The notes: generated by a model not told the origin, from the letters alone. Counted from the stretch's first letter, positions 32,801-47,800 are shown. The stretch: 64,000 nt of DNA from Lycocorax pyrrhopterus obiensis (GCA_014706295.1 JACSVZ010000038.1:3596001-3660000); one strand, 5' to 3'. Translations and numbers: made by a program.

Positions 32801-35800
32801 TCATTAATGTGCATAAAGCAAGCAGGTACTGAAGGGCTAAAAGTGGGAAGATGTATGATAGTTTCACATTACAGGTAGCTCTTCAGACAGAAAATGGACC
32901 AATATGGGAGAAAAAGTATTGTGAAGGTGTATCTTGAACGTGTGGCAGAGGAGTGCTGGCACTTGAGTTACATGACAAAGCTACAAAATTTCTTTTTCTG
33001 ATAATAGGGTTAAGATAAAGCAAAGAAAACTGGTCTAGATTATTGCTTTTCACCTCAGTGTATTTAAATGTCTCTCGTGTCTTTGGTTAGTAAGCTGTGA
33101 AGTGTCTAGTTTCCTTGGGAAATAGTAATTCTGTTTCCTCATCTCAATATACTATGGTATTCAATTCTGTCTGGTTAATAGTAAAAACTATTAAGATTTA
33201 TGGAGGGGAAAAAAAATCAAGGGTATTCTTATTTCTGTTGAAGATGGTGGGAACCAAGAGAAGTGTATGATACACTTTCTCTTGGATCACTGGATTGTTT
33301 GGATTGTGGAGTCAGGAATGTTTGAATTGAAATACTGAACCACTTTTCAGTTGATAGCTTTTCTCTGGTTTGGAACAAGTTCCAGACTTAAGTTTTCTCA
33401 CAGGTTCAGTAGGCATATTCCTCAGCAGGAGCTTGAAATCTTTTCTCAGCTTGGAAAGGATTTAAGTCTGCTGTCCTCCTAATATTAGCTAATCAAATTA
33501 AATCTGCCAGAGAGTAAGTACTTTCAAGACATTCTTTAAATTACATTTTTTACAGCGACTGTTTACATATACCTTGGAATGAAGGGAGTGGTAGTGTTTG
33601 CACTACCAATTTTGATCATGTTTCCTTTTAGGAAACCGCTCCTAATCACCCACTGTTGCTTAGACTGTTCTGAAGTACCTTCTGAGTTGCATCATGGTGA
33701 GTGTTCTCCACAGGTGTCCTTAAGCCCGGCAGTGGTGATCATAGCAGTGTGCCATCCAGGCAGAGTGACATGGTCCTGTGTCCTTTTTTGCTGGCCTGGT
33801 CCTTACATGCCAAGATAGCAGTTCTTGTGCTCTCAGGTTCCTTCATGTTGTACCTTTGCTTCTGCACCCCTCCTGTGGCCTGCACACTCCATGCCTTCAG
33901 CATTAGGCTGTGCAAGCTCCTGCATAGGGCTGTGAGACAGATCTGTTGTGCTCTGATAGGTCTCAACAAAATATTTTTTTAAATATATTAATTAAAGGCA
34001 TAATGTATTTTGGGGCTGGTAGAGAGGATCCAGGGAAGGAGGAGATCTGTGATTTAGTCTTCCCAACTGCCCCTGAGGATGCTGAGGTGGTGCTGAACAG
34101 GACAGCCTCTGCCTGGGCACAGAAAGTCTAGCTTTGTTGGGTGGAGGGTCTATGGGTTCCCGAGCATCTTGAGGGCACGGGAGTTAGAGATAAGTTATAA
34201 ATTGATCTAAATGCCAGGTGGTGGTGGTGCTATCAAGGGAGCTAGCCACCGTTGCTTTGGGCATTGAATAAGTCTGGCTTGGCTGGGGAATAGGGCTTGT
34301 TCCTTGAAACAGATCAAGGAGTCTGATAGTAGCATCTGTCAGTTAGTTGCCAATTTTCAAAGTAGTAACAGACATAAATGCTTATGCTAAACTGTGTAGT
34401 ACGTGGAGATGTAGGATTTTTTTAAAGGGGAAGGGGGAGTGATTAGTAATTTTAGTAGCTTTTATTGTGGTGTATTTGACACTGCAGAGAAGGACTTGTA
34501 GAAGCATCAGTGCTGTGCTTCTTGCAGTTTGATTAAATAAAGAGCTTGTTGCTCATGCCAGTAGGTGTTTTTTGTAGTGTAGATACAATAGTAGTATAGT
34601 CAGAACATGGTGCTGTGAGCCAAAAGTAGCAGCCACTTAATCTACGCTGTATATATCAGAACCTAGCATTCAGGCCAGCTTTAATAAACTTAATTAAGGA
34701 AAAGTGCCTCAGGTTACATACCAGTTGAGATCTTTTACTGTATTTTCAGAAAGACTTAATAGCTAAATATTCCCAATAAGAGTTAACTCTCTTACTGTTT
34801 CTGTAAAAGGTGCCTGGTTAAGTGCATTTCCTACCACAAAAGAATATCCTTATTAAAGTTAACAAGGAAATCCTGTAAACAGAGGAGTTTTTCCTAGAGC
34901 AATGTTTTGAAGAAAATGCAAAAGTAATTTCAAAATAGTTGTCAAACAACACACTACTTGAATATGTAGTTTCTGTATGTAAATTACAACTTTAATTTAG
35001 CAAAATGTCTAGTCAAGTCACTTTTTTCTGTAATCAAAAGTGTTAGTGGAGGCTTTTAAGTGCTGACGCAGCAGTCTGACAGTAAGCTGAGAGGGAGAAA
35101 AAGCATTGCATTGTGTATTCAGTTAACTGTGGTGGTTGTTTATATGTTTGCCTAGTGTTTTTCCACATGAAGCTGGACATCTTGAGCAGAATTATTTCAT
35201 TGCAGCATCTACAGATCATCTCAGTATTACAGCTGGGTTGATACAATTCAGCGGTCTTACTTACTTTTCTGGAACTAACAGTGTCTACTATTAAGTTAAA
35301 CAACATTCTTTTTCCAGAAATCTTGACTTAAGTTTGTGCTTGGAAGGCGTCAGACATGTGGGTCATACCAACACTATGAAACACTTGAGGCAGAGTGGCT
35401 GGAAAGCTGCCAGGTGGAGGAGGACCTGGTGGTGCTGATCAGCAGCAGCTGAACATGAGCCCAGGTGGCCAAAAAGGCCAATGGCACCTGGCCTGTACCA
35501 GCCATAGTGTGGCCAGCAGGACCAGGGCAGTGACCGTCCCCCTGTGCTGGGCACTGGTGAGGCCCCACCTCAAATCCTGGGTTCGATTTTAGGCCCCTCA
35601 TGACAAGAAAGTCATTGAAGGGCTGTAGCATGTCCGGTGAAGGGAACAGAGCTGGGGAAGGGCTGGAGCACAAGGCTGATAAGGAGCAGCTGAGGGAGCT
35701 GGGAGGGCTCAGCCTGAAGAAAAGGAGGCTCAGGGGGGACCTTCTTGCTCTCTACAACTCCCTGACAGGAGGGTGGAGCCAGGTGGGGGTCAGGCTCTGC

Positions 35801-38800
35801 TCCCAGGGAACAAGGGACAGGATGAGAGGAAATGACCTCAAGTTGTGCTGGGGTGGTTTAGGTTGGATACTGGGAATTTCTTCACTGAAAGGACTGTCCA
35901 GCCCTGGCACAGCTGCCCAGGGCAGTGGTGGAGTCCCCATCCCTGCAGGGATTTAAAAGCTTGGGTGGATGTGGCACTTGGGGACATGGGTTAGTGGTGG
36001 ACTTGGCAGTGCTGGGGGAATGGCTGCACTCTGATCTTGGAGGAATTTTCCAACCTGAACAATTCTATGGTTCTATGATCTTCTCTAGAAATTGGAAAAT
36101 ATTCCAATATCAGCATGTTCTAGGACAAAGTTCATACTAGTTTGGAAACTAATTTTTTAACTGCATTCCAGCTAAGGATGTATATACACTTGAATAAAAC
36201 ATCAGAATTTGCAGTTTGACGTGTTTATTTAGAGGGGACAAAAAGTGCATGGTGTTCATAATGCTGCCTCTTAATTTTGCTTTCAGTAAGGAGGTTTGAG
36301 TTGTTTCATTTTGCAGTTAAAGACAGGATTAGTCTGTCCTTGTTTTCAATTTAGATGTCAATTAATGGTGAATGTCAAGTTGGCAGTTACTAAATTTGAG
36401 TGAGTCTGCATTTTCATGATTTTCACGTCTCCTCAATTCTTTGAGAACTATTTTTACAATGTGTGAAATATAGTCTTGCAAATATCTAAATAGTAGTGCT
36501 GCTATTCATGTTTCTAACAAGCAGAGTTTCTAGTGCTAACACCAGTTGGAAAATTGCATCAGCTTAAGACTCAAACTGTTGAGATCTGAAAGTAATACAA
36601 AGTCTGAACCTTGCTATGTTAGGCATAGAGTACTTCTGTTATTCCATTATCTATCCAAATAACTTATTTATGAGCTAAGCTGTGCTTTTCATAGCACTTT
36701 TTAAATTAAATATTTAAATTGATGGATACAACTTAGATATGTGCTTAATATTAGACACTTGTTTGACTTGTGTTTCTGCTCTGAAACTGACTTTAGCTTC
36801 TGCCATAAAACCATTTCATGACAAGTTTCTGGCCATAGGTTACTTGTAATTTTCTGACGTTAACTTTTAACATGCATTTCTGAGGTGAAAGTATTGTTGG
36901 TTTTGGATTGACGCATTTTTAAGCAGGTATATTAGCTCAAAAAAATTTAATCAGTAGCAGTGTAAAGAAACACTTTGTCCAAAAATGTTTTTGAAGTAGT
37001 GTCATTTCTTCTGCAAGTGTGAACTTTGATAATCTGGTTGTTACTGATTGTCATCATGTAGGATCACTCTGACCTCCCTAGTCACAGGTAGAGGAAAAGG
37101 TAGATTTTCCACTCGGATTTAAAAAATGTTTGCACTTGAAAATGCCGCTGTTTAATGTGGCTTGTGCCTTGTCCTCTTCCCTCCACCAGCCTGGATTGGG
37201 GTATTGGTAGAATATAGAAAAGAACACTTTATTTCTAGTTTGTTGTGTAACTAGTTTTTATCAGTATACTGCTTTCCATATGTGAATTGATAGTGGTGAT
37301 CTTTTAAGAATGACTCTGAAATAAGGTAAGTTATGTGATACCTGGGTCACGTTCCATACCAAAGTGGTACAAAAGGTTTAAGGGGTAACTGGGTCCTAAA
37401 TGCAAAGGTTCTGGAGTGAATAAGGGGTTATGCTGTTAAATCGTTCTAGCTGTCATCATGGTCTTAACTATGGAGTTTTAAAAATAGGTATGGAGTTGTG
37501 AAAGTGATGTAGGTGATCAGAAAATGGCATTCCCACGTAGCCTGGAGAGCAAAATCATGAGTTTAAAAAAAAATTTTTTTTAGATGGTATGTAAAGTAGG
37601 GGTTAGTTGAAGTCCTGCTTTGATGCAGTGTTATTTGAAAATTCTTGGGTTTTGGTGGTTTGGGGAGGCAGATGACTAGAAATGTTCTTCATGCTGTGGC
37701 CATGACTTGCAGGTTTAGGATGGTGGCAGAGAGAGAACTGTGAATGAGGTAATTTGTGTATGGAGAGGCAAACCATTCCCTTTCCCAGTCTGGCTCAGCA
37801 TTGTTAGCATGGCTGCCAAGAGGCTTTGTTAGGATACCCAGTTGAACTATGTTGTAAGTCCATAGTATACTTAAGGAGTTAAAATTTATGCTTAAGAGTT
37901 CATAAATGTGAATATATTGCTGTACTTAAAAGAACAGGCATGAAGGTATTTGGAGAGACAGTTGTGCAAGACAAAGCTTGGAGGAATATAGAGAGGCTGA
38001 TAAAGTCAAAGGCTGTTAGGCATACAAGCAGGAGTTGTCCTTGGCTCTAAGCAGGTAAAAAATGTGAAAAGATACACCGAGAGTAGTATTTTTAGGCCAT
38101 TGGATAGGGGTGCTAGGGTGAGGAAAATGAGGAAAGGAGATGCAAATAGCTCAACTTAGAACTGGGAGGAAAAGCTGGTCCAAAAGTGCTTGTGCCAGTC
38201 TTTACTGAAAAAGAATATTATTTCCTTGCCTATATTTGGTGATTGTAGTATCATGTGAGTCTTAGCTTTTAAGTATTCCTTCATGTCTCTCCTTATTTTC
38301 TGCAATGCAGAAGAAGCCGAATCTCCAAGTAGACTTAGATGTATTTAGTCTGAGTGTGTTATTTTTAGTTTTAATAAAATAGATGTTGTTTGATCTGGCT
38401 GAGCAAGGTGAATTTGTGTAGGTGGCTTCCTAACATTATTCATCTCTCCCTTGATCTTTGCCATAGTGCTTGAGAGACAGGAACAGGTTTCTGTCAAGTT
38501 CTCCCTAGAACTGTATTTTATAAGAAATGTTTTATGTAGAGACGAGGAGGCTCAAGGATGGACACATTTCTCAGACAAAACAGTCCGGCAAAAAGGAAGA
38601 GAGTTCACCAGCTCCAAAGAACTTCCAAAAAGAGCTTAGATCAGAATTCAGGAGGCTAAGAGACTAGGAAACACTTTCAGTAGTATGCATGACTAAGGAT
38701 TAAAATTCATTTTAAGAGTTCGCAGTTTCCTTTGGATATGCTTTTTTGAGAACAGCTGTACAAACTTCTGCCTGGAGCAGTTCTGGTTTGATAAAGCCTT

Positions 38801-41800
38801 GAGTCCTTTGTTGGTCTTGTCTTCCATGACTTAAACCGCATACTATTCACAAAATTCTGAAACTTGCAGTAGTTTTTTTATTAATATGTTTTTTCTAATA
38901 TAATTTTATATTTTTTATGTATTTATCTATTGGCCGTGAAATTCTTGTCTTGGATTCAGTTTTTTCTTCATGGAAGTGGTGATTTGCAATAACTACTTTT
39001 TGTTTGTTTCTTTTGTGGGTCTTGAAGCAGATAGTCCAATCTTGCTTAGGACAGAAATCAGATTTATGCTTATTTCCACTTTTTGAAATGCTTGACACCA
39101 AGTATTTCAAGTATTACAAGAGTTATTAAACTGTTATACTGTGTCAATATAAATTACTTGCAAAATACGTTGTCATTTCCACTTGTAAGTGTTTAGCACA
39201 AGTGTGTATTGAATGTTCTTGCCGCCTCTTCATTATTAGCAATTTTTTGAACTGTACCTAGAAGTCAGTGTAAATTCTGGTAAGGCTCTTTTTTTTTACA
39301 TATACTGTAAGTGCTATGGCCAACTCCAGGTAGCCTTTTCCTTCTGTTCTCCCCAGACGAAAAGGTAAGGATAGATTGCTAGACTGCTAGATTTTATTAA
39401 GTGTTTGGTGACACAAAGTTTCTTTAACTCTTCTCATTCTGTGGGATTTTAAGTTAGTGCTTGGGCCTGTTATTAACAACTAAATATTAAAATCAGATAA
39501 CTTTGACAGTACAGAAACCCAGCATCCTGAACTTTTACCTGGCATCCATAGTATTATCCCCAGTAAATATATTTTGACTATTTTGAGCTTTAATTATAGT
39601 AATTTCTTGCATGATAAAATTTCATGTATTGCTGGCTTTTAATAATTGCTTCTGTTGTGAGGACAGGACAAGTGTTACTTGAAGAACTTGGGGCTCTTAA
39701 GATGTTAAGTGCTGCTGTTTATTTTTGAGGCTTTTGCTTACTTTCTTGTGTGGACCGGGGCAATGATGAGCATTTTTAGTCTCTTTTTTTTCTACCAAAT
39801 GTTTTCTGGGAGCAAGCCAAGGTTGTGTGCTTTTGAGTGCCATCTTCTCCTTACTGCTTTACTGCTTGATTCTTCAGATACTTCAGCATAAGATGCAGGG
39901 AAGCTCAGCCCACAGACTGCAAGTGGGAGCACATCCTTTGCCTGCATGTTATCCATGGACTATAACGTAGTCCTTAGTCACAATACAGTTGTTCGTGCTC
40001 AAAGCCTTTTTAACTTTTTCATTCTTTAGACGTGCAGAATATGATAATGCTTAATTTTTGTTGTACAAGCAAGGATGTGCAGCGTTAAATGATGTGAAGG
40101 AATGAGAAGTCTGTTGCAGAAGTTCAGCAAATACCAAATCCCATTAGAGTGCACTAGTTATCCCGTTACCTCCCTCCTTGAAATAGATTGAAACTTGTTA
40201 ATTTATGAAAAAAAGCACTGGTGTTTTTTTCCAGGTAATTCACTGTCATGTGAATATGAAAGGATCCTGGGTCTTGTGTGAATATTAAAATAATTCATTT
40301 CTGTGAGAATTTTATAACCAACCCCACCTCCCTCAAACGTGGGCTGAAGAGGCAGTGAAGGACACTTATTTACAGTAATTGTCTAATTTATATGTCTGAA
40401 TCTGCGGGTAAAAGCTATCAGCTGTCCTTCAGTCCTTGAGAGAGGGGAGAGGTTAAACCCCAACAAGCCTGTAGCTGGCAAAATCCTCTTTGCTGGGGGC
40501 ACAGATGATTTCAGTAACTTTCAAAAGAGTGCATTTGCTCCAGCTGAGGCTTTTTGCAGGGAGGGGAAGCTAATTCTGTCAGCAGGTTCTGTTACACAGT
40601 TTCTATGTATTTTAACTGGTGTCTCAGCAACAAGCAGCTCCTGCCGTGCAGTGAAAATTTTAAAATGGATTAGCTGATCCTCTCACTAGGACGACCGATC
40701 TCTCATGTTGCAGCCTTGCATTGAAGGGACGTTGTCTTTTCTGCTCACAGTCCCCTGCAGAGCAAAAAGCTTTGTCGGATTCAGGCGAGGACCCCCAGGG
40801 AGAGGTTGAGCCCCCCTACCATGGTCTGGGTCACACAGAACCAGCTGGTGAGTGCGACTCTGAGTACCCTGCTCCTGCTGTGGCCTCAGTCAGTGCTACC
40901 CTGAGTCCTGCTTCTGAAGCCCAGCTTGCTCCTATTCAACAAGAACTGGCAGGGGTAAGTGTCAACCTACCAAGTACTTCTGCTGCTGAGGGGATTAGAG
41001 GAAAAAGTCCCTTCCACTAGGTGGAATCCGTTCTGTTCACTGTAGGAAGTGCAAATCACAGTCTGTCTGGTTCTTTGATCTCAAATGTTAGTCCTCTCTA
41101 AACCCTCGTTCCAAATAGAAGAAATGAAATTTGTGAGTCTCCCTAGTATAGCGTAACTGTGGAAGACACCTCAACTATTTTAAAATTCAGGGTGTAAACC
41201 GTGTGTATGCTGAGGGTAAGAGCACTTCTAAATGAGTGAGAAAGCGGGTGTATATTTGAGGGATTTGCTTCAAGCCGTTAGAGAACTCTTTGTTCCTTCT
41301 CTGGGCCATAATGCTGCAGCTTGACAAAGCGAGCAGCTGATACTGTTTCCACTGGATACGTCATTGCCAACTTGTAAGGTATTTAACAGATTGAAGGCGC
41401 CAAGCATCATAGCAGAGCTTTGAATTTGGGTGTTTTGAGTGGGGAGGAAATCAGTACCTCGTGGAAAAGCTGTCAGTGCTCATAATTTGATTTTTCTACT
41501 GGTGATGTAGCAAAATCTTCTCTGAAAGATTGGATGGCTAAATGACTGCTACTGTACAGACTTTCAGAGCAATTTTGAGCGTTCCTAGTCTTTCTGGTGG
41601 GTGGACCGTGTTTTCTTTGTGCAGGTGAGTGTCACTGTTCACTTTGGCATCACACCCTAGGCATGTGCTCTTTGCTAGATCTTTGTCTGTTGAGGCTCCT
41701 CCACCCAATACCTGCGCCCTTTTCTTGCCCTGGTTGGTTTGGGGTTTTTTTTTTTGTCCAAGAATCGGCCATTTCAAGTAAACGCAGTGCTGAATGGATT

Positions 41801-44800
41801 GTCATGACAAGGTGCAAATAGCTGTGGGTTAAGTACCTCTCAGTGTTCAGGCCGTTGCTTGATTACCTGCAGAAACCTTTCTATTTCAGTTTCTTTTCTG
41901 AAGGTTAAAACTTTCAAGGGTTAATATTTTAAACTATAGCTAGTAAACATGTGCAGAAAATCGCACACTGAAAAGCCAGTGTCCATAAAAGAGACAGAGG
42001 AGTCCTGCAACTTTATTCGAATAAAGGGAGAGAGTCCACTGGGGCACACGCCCGCGGGGTTTTCTCTCTATCGAGGTTTTGGAGGGCGCAGCCTCCTTTT
42101 ATCCCAAACTGCCGGCCGCATGTTGCCCTCTTCCTTTCCCCGTTGGCTGAGGTACCAGGAAGGTGCAGCCTTCCCGAACTGCCTACCACATTCCCCCTTG
42201 AACCTGTCATTCTATCCCAAAGTTCAGAAGTTCAGTCCTGTGCAGACCCACTTGTCTGTTTCAGGAGCCAAGCTCCCTGGGCTCTGTAACAAACCTGCTG
42301 CTTGAAGTCAGGAGACATTAAGACCCATTTCAAAGACGTTAACACCCATGCCCTCACCCATCGAATTGTTTGTAAAGACATTAGCACACATCTTTCCTAT
42401 CAAACATAATCACAGACTTTTATCTCAGTTTTCTTTCATTTGAAATTGCAGTGTTACTAGAACTGTCCAAGAGAACTGTATTAACCAGACATTCAGGAAG
42501 ACTGCAGCAAGCGGTTATCTATGTCTTGTTCTTAGAGAGCAGAAAATCTTAGTCCAGTAAACCCAGTTCTGAAAGAAATTTATAACCCACAAATGCTGTT
42601 GGGGATCATACGCAGAAATTAGTGGCTGTACAGAACAGCTGTTTCAGCGTTCTTCTTGACTCCGTTCAATTAAATGTACAGAATTGTACAATACTCGGTA
42701 TGGGCATGTAACTGGCATGCATTGGCAAGCACTCTTCAAATTATCCTAGTGTCCTACAGTAAAACCATCCCTTACCTTGAAATCTAGAGAAGGTTGATGC
42801 ATCTTAACAGTGCTTGTACTGGTTTGCTGGAGTGGCAGTTTTCATGCAGTCTTCCCAGGGCCTGGGAAGATGGATGGATTAAGACAGAAGAAGAGACATT
42901 GCATATTTCTTGTTTACTTGTTTGTACACACAGAGGCAGATATTTTTGATACTACATTAATTCAGTGTGGCCATAAGTACAGCCCCTTGCAGAGCTGATG
43001 GTCATGTCCTGGCTCTTTGCTAGCCCCTGCCTGCCTCCCACAGCATGTGGCTGTCCCAGCAATACTCTGCTGGTTAAGAGGTTCTGGAACAGCTTTTCAG
43101 CAAATCATGGCAGTTCTATAATGCCTGGGTATGTGCTGAGTGTCTGGACTGCAGACTTGCATTACTATGCTCTGGAGTCCTTTATGTATGACTTTTTGCA
43201 TCTTAAAATGCATTTTCAATGATGAACACTAGAAGTGTACTGTTAGAGCTTTCCCTGAATTACACTGACCTTTTCTGCTTTACCCAAATTCTCCCTTCCT
43301 GTCCCTGTTTCTGCTCACTAGTGTGAATAAGCAAAAACTGACAAATTTGTTGAAGTTTTGAAGTTCTTCTCTTAGCTTGGTGTAACAGCTGTGTGAAGAA
43401 ATAGTGTTTGTATTTAGTTAATTACTGTGACTTACACTTTTAAAAAGCAGTCGGTTTCTTTTATGAAAGTAATTTCCTTAACTAGAAATGTGTCGTAATT
43501 GTAGGAACCTCTATTTATGCATAGTTGTAACTTTTCTCTAGCTGAATTTCTGAAAGCCGGGGGCAGAGGGAATAAGTGAAAAGTGGCTTCTGCTCTTAAA
43601 TGGGAAAATTCTAGGTTGGATTTTGCTGTTACCAGTTTGTGTCTCATCGGCATCTAAGTCCAAGGAACTGAATGGAGATAAACTGAATCACCTTGGTGGT
43701 TTCTTACAGGATGAGATGGTCCTGCCTTTTGTTTCCATTGTGTGGGATACTTGTGTAAAGCACATGTTGCTGTAAAGTACAGACTGAGTAGGCTGAGAAG
43801 AGAAGCGTAAAATGGAGAGGCTGGACTGCTGTTCATTGTCACTAAATGTAATTTGCTGTTTTTCCAGTCTTGTCAGGCTTGTCATGCATATATTCCCCTG
43901 TTTTTTGTCTAGTCTACCCGGCTTCCCCCAAAACAGCACTGGTAAGCAATTCTGGCTGCGATGGTAACTTACTTTATCTGTGGCTTCATAGAAAAGTGAA
44001 GCTTATGCTAATACAGTACATCTGTGTACCCCCACCCCCATGGAATCTACCTGGCATCTATTTGTCCAAAGGTGCATAGCTTTAATCTCCCAAAACTCTT
44101 GGACTAGGAAGCATGGAAGTAACTTGGAGCAGATTCTCTGTTCTGCTTTGACCTCAGTAGGGTACAGAGTTGGTTTTGGATATTGATGCGTGTTGCCCAC
44201 TAAGCATGGTGATGGTACATTAGTTGTGCTTGTCAGTTATGAAATTATAATGATATGATGATTTGAGGCTTGTGCTATATAGGTTTAACTTTCTTTGTCT
44301 GTGTTACTTGAGCATCGAGAATGAAGCACATGTTAGTAACATCTTAAGTTTTTGACATTCAGGTGGAAATCACTTGTTTATTTTTAAGGATTTTTGCATA
44401 TAGAGATATGCAGTTCCACTCCTGCAATTTTTTTACCAAGTGTTTTCTTTTTGCTTTCAGGATTGTTGATAAAAGTTGGAACAAATTGCTTGCATATGTG
44501 ACCACACTTTATGTGCAAAGTGGAATATTTTCTGAGTTCAGATGCTGGTTGCTGAAATACATGATATCATGGTTTTCCATTTTAGCCTCATCTTTTGGGA
44601 AACTAGTGTATGTTGGCAAGGGCAGTGACTAATAAGACCACCTTCTGGTAGTACCATGGACTACTTGACTAATTATGTAGGAAGAGCCATGGATCATCAA
44701 ATACAGTATTAACACGGCTGGGCTGATAGGTGTGTGTGAAAACAGGGGGTTGTGTTCCAGAACTGTCAGTAACTTCTTATTCCCAATGCTAAAGGTTTGA

Positions 44801-47800
44801 AAAGTACTCAACTAGGATGCTAGTGAGGTAGCTATACTTTTCTATGAATGTAAAACAAAACAGAAAAGCCCTTAAAGGTAATTAAATAGGCAAAGTGCAG
44901 TGTAAGTGGGTTTTTATTAGCATTTAGTGGAGTACTGATAGTACAGTATTATCTGGGTTCTAAATGTATGTAGTGCTAAATAGAAAGTTTTGCACTTTCT
45001 GGTATCCTTACACCCGAGGTGTGCCTCAGATGTCAGTCTTGTGCAGACTTACGCAGTCCTTTTGTGTGTCTGCCTGCTCTTAGTGCCCAAGTGGGCCAAA
45101 TCATGGTGGGGAAGGAGCTTTGGGGCTTCAGTGGACTCTGCCCATGAGCTGCCATTCCTCCATTTATCAGCCAAGCTCTGAAGTGAGACTGAGTGAAGGG
45201 GAGGTGTCTGTCTGCATGTCCTGGGGCAGGAGTGGGATGAAAGGGTGGTGTTGGACTAGGTAGATGGTCCAATGTGTCAGAGCTATCTGAAAGGATGGTG
45301 TAGCCAAGATGGGAGTCTGTCTGTTCTTCCAGGTAACAAGTGACAGGACAAGAGGAAATGGCCTCAAGTTGAACATTTAGAATGGATATTAGGAAAAGCA
45401 TGTTCCACAAAAGGGTTGTGGAGCCCTAGAACAGGCTGCCCATGGCAGTGGTGGAGCCGTCATCCCTGCAGGGATTTGTAAGACGTGTGGATGTTTTAGC
45501 ATTGGGCATGGTAGTTCTGAGGGATCTTTTAGACTTAGCAATCTTAAAGGTCTTTGCTAACCTAAGCAATTTGATGATTCTAAGATGTTTTGTAACGAGA
45601 TGAAGATGCTGATGCTGCCCTGATCACCTTCTGTAGTGAAAGGAGTCTGTCATGGGGTTATTTTTTGAAGGAGCAAGGGAGATTATATTAGTTGAGGAAC
45701 TGGCAGAGCAGTAGGAGGAAAGAGCCATAGAAATCGTCAGAAAATATGTAAAACCTTTGTTCAAAGACTTTTTGAATATTTGTGATAGTTGGTAGCCTGT
45801 GATGCTTCCTTTTTTGTTCCTGGTACTGTGGAAGATGTTAGGGGACTATCCATTGCTAATTCCAATAAAAATACTATTGTACTGGTTTATAGAGCATACT
45901 TTGAAAGACATTCCTCCAATGCTATAATTTTGTTGAAGGAACTAGCATCACTTAGAGTAATTAGGTAAGGTGCTTTGGGATGAACTCCCAAACGATGGGT
46001 ATGTTTATGTTGAGCTTGAAACTTTATGATATTTTTAAAATCAAACCAATTTTGGAAACTGTCACTTTCAAATTTTCAGTATATAGATAATGTAACTGTA
46101 GTAATTGTTACACAGTCTCTAACGATACTAGTGCTTGGGATATGAATTTTCAGGAATTTTATTTGTAAATGAAATATTTTGAATTAATTGTATTTGATAG
46201 TATCTGTGTGAAACTCTATATGCCTACATGTAAGTCACAAGATTATTGCATTGAGTGTGTATCATTGACAGTAAAGAAAAAAAATCTCCTTAAAACATGC
46301 TTAAAACATTTGGATCAATCTGAAGAGACTGAAATGTTCAGTATGTAATCTTTGTTTGATCAGTGTAATCTGATTTCAGAGATCTGCAGATGGATCAAGT
46401 CCAGAAGATGGAGATGGTAAGAGATTTTTATTGCAAAATTAAAACCCATGAGCATGTGTCTTGCTGGGATGTTTTGCATTTTCTCTAATAGTTTTTTTTT
46501 TCTACAGAATCTGATCGAGAGGATGGAAGCTACTGTCCACCTGTAAAACGTGAGAGAACTTCATCTTTAACTCAGTTCCCTCCTTCTCAGTCAGGTAAAT
46601 GTTGCTACAGTATTATATATGAGGAATGGTTTTCCTTCCTGGGCATTCTTTTTCCAGTCATGTAAGCAGTCTTATTACTGTGTTTTGTGCTTTGGATTAA
46701 GACCACAGCAGCCATGTACTCATGTTAACAAATTTGGTGAAGCCCAAAGGAGTTCGTAGATAGTTTTTAAAAATGTTTTGTATCTGTAAGTTTATGTATA
46801 TTTGTAGTTTCAGCTTTCACTGTTGTGCTGTTAAATTGCAGAATTAACCAGAAATCTTCTTGATTTGTTGTGATCAGATTGCTTCTTTCCAAATTTATAT
46901 AAGTGCTACCTTTTTCTTAGTTACTCTGCTGCCAGTGAAAATTTTCAAGTCTCAGCTCATGTTTTAGTCCTTTTCTCTTCTCCCATTCCTTTAAAAATGG
47001 AGAGGATTCAGTACGTTCCTGAAACACCTGACAAACGCACGCAGCCTCTGTGTGTGCACAGTCAGGGCAGTGAGATCACTAGGGTAAATTCATGCGGTTC
47101 ACTTGCACAGGAACAGTCATGTTTAATATTTGTTCACCCACAGGAACAGTCTCAATTTGTGCCTTCTCTCCTCACAGATCATATGAAGGTTTTAGCTTCG
47201 GTCAATGGTTATTTTAGTTAAGATATGTCAGTGTTTGAGGCAGATTTGGAGACCGCTACTTTATTTCTACCATCTGAGTTGAAATAAAGGAGGTGAAAGA
47301 GAGAACAGTAAAAAAATTCCTCTCATATGCAGCACATTCTAGAGATGTGACTAAATGATGAAAGCCTGGTTATTTTGATTTTAATTTTAAAGAAGTAAGT
47401 GACTATGAAGTCCATAATGTAGTTGCTGATACTTTATAGGCACAGTATTCTAAATTCATGCACCAGTGCTAGTCAGGGGAAGAAGCCCTTTTCTTTCAGA
47501 TCCCAGTTTTCTGGTGTGCAGCTCAGTGGGTCTCCAGATGCCATCCTGTGAATTGAGTGACCAGCATTGCTGCTGTCTGCTTGCCAACCACTCTTAGTAA
47601 AGGAATGCACAAAAATAATCAATACGAGGTTTTCGTCTGTAGATTTTCTGTTAGAATAACAGTATGTATATACCCAGGTTCCCTATAATTTTTAACACTT
47701 CCATTCTGCAATGTCTTTGTCTTATAAGATTAGAATCTCTATGCTAACATCTGTTAAGAAGTGGAGGAAAACAATTTACTCAACTCTTTCATGGTTAAAT

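Larger units (their letters stand above)
40955..46379 (+). other. RANBP3 intron 3 (5.4 kb)
   Basis: The intron runs from GTAAGT to GATTTCAG. It contains an antisense solo LTR (41952-42402) and a CR1 3' end (45315-45585). No other recognised feature. Confidence 0.85.
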
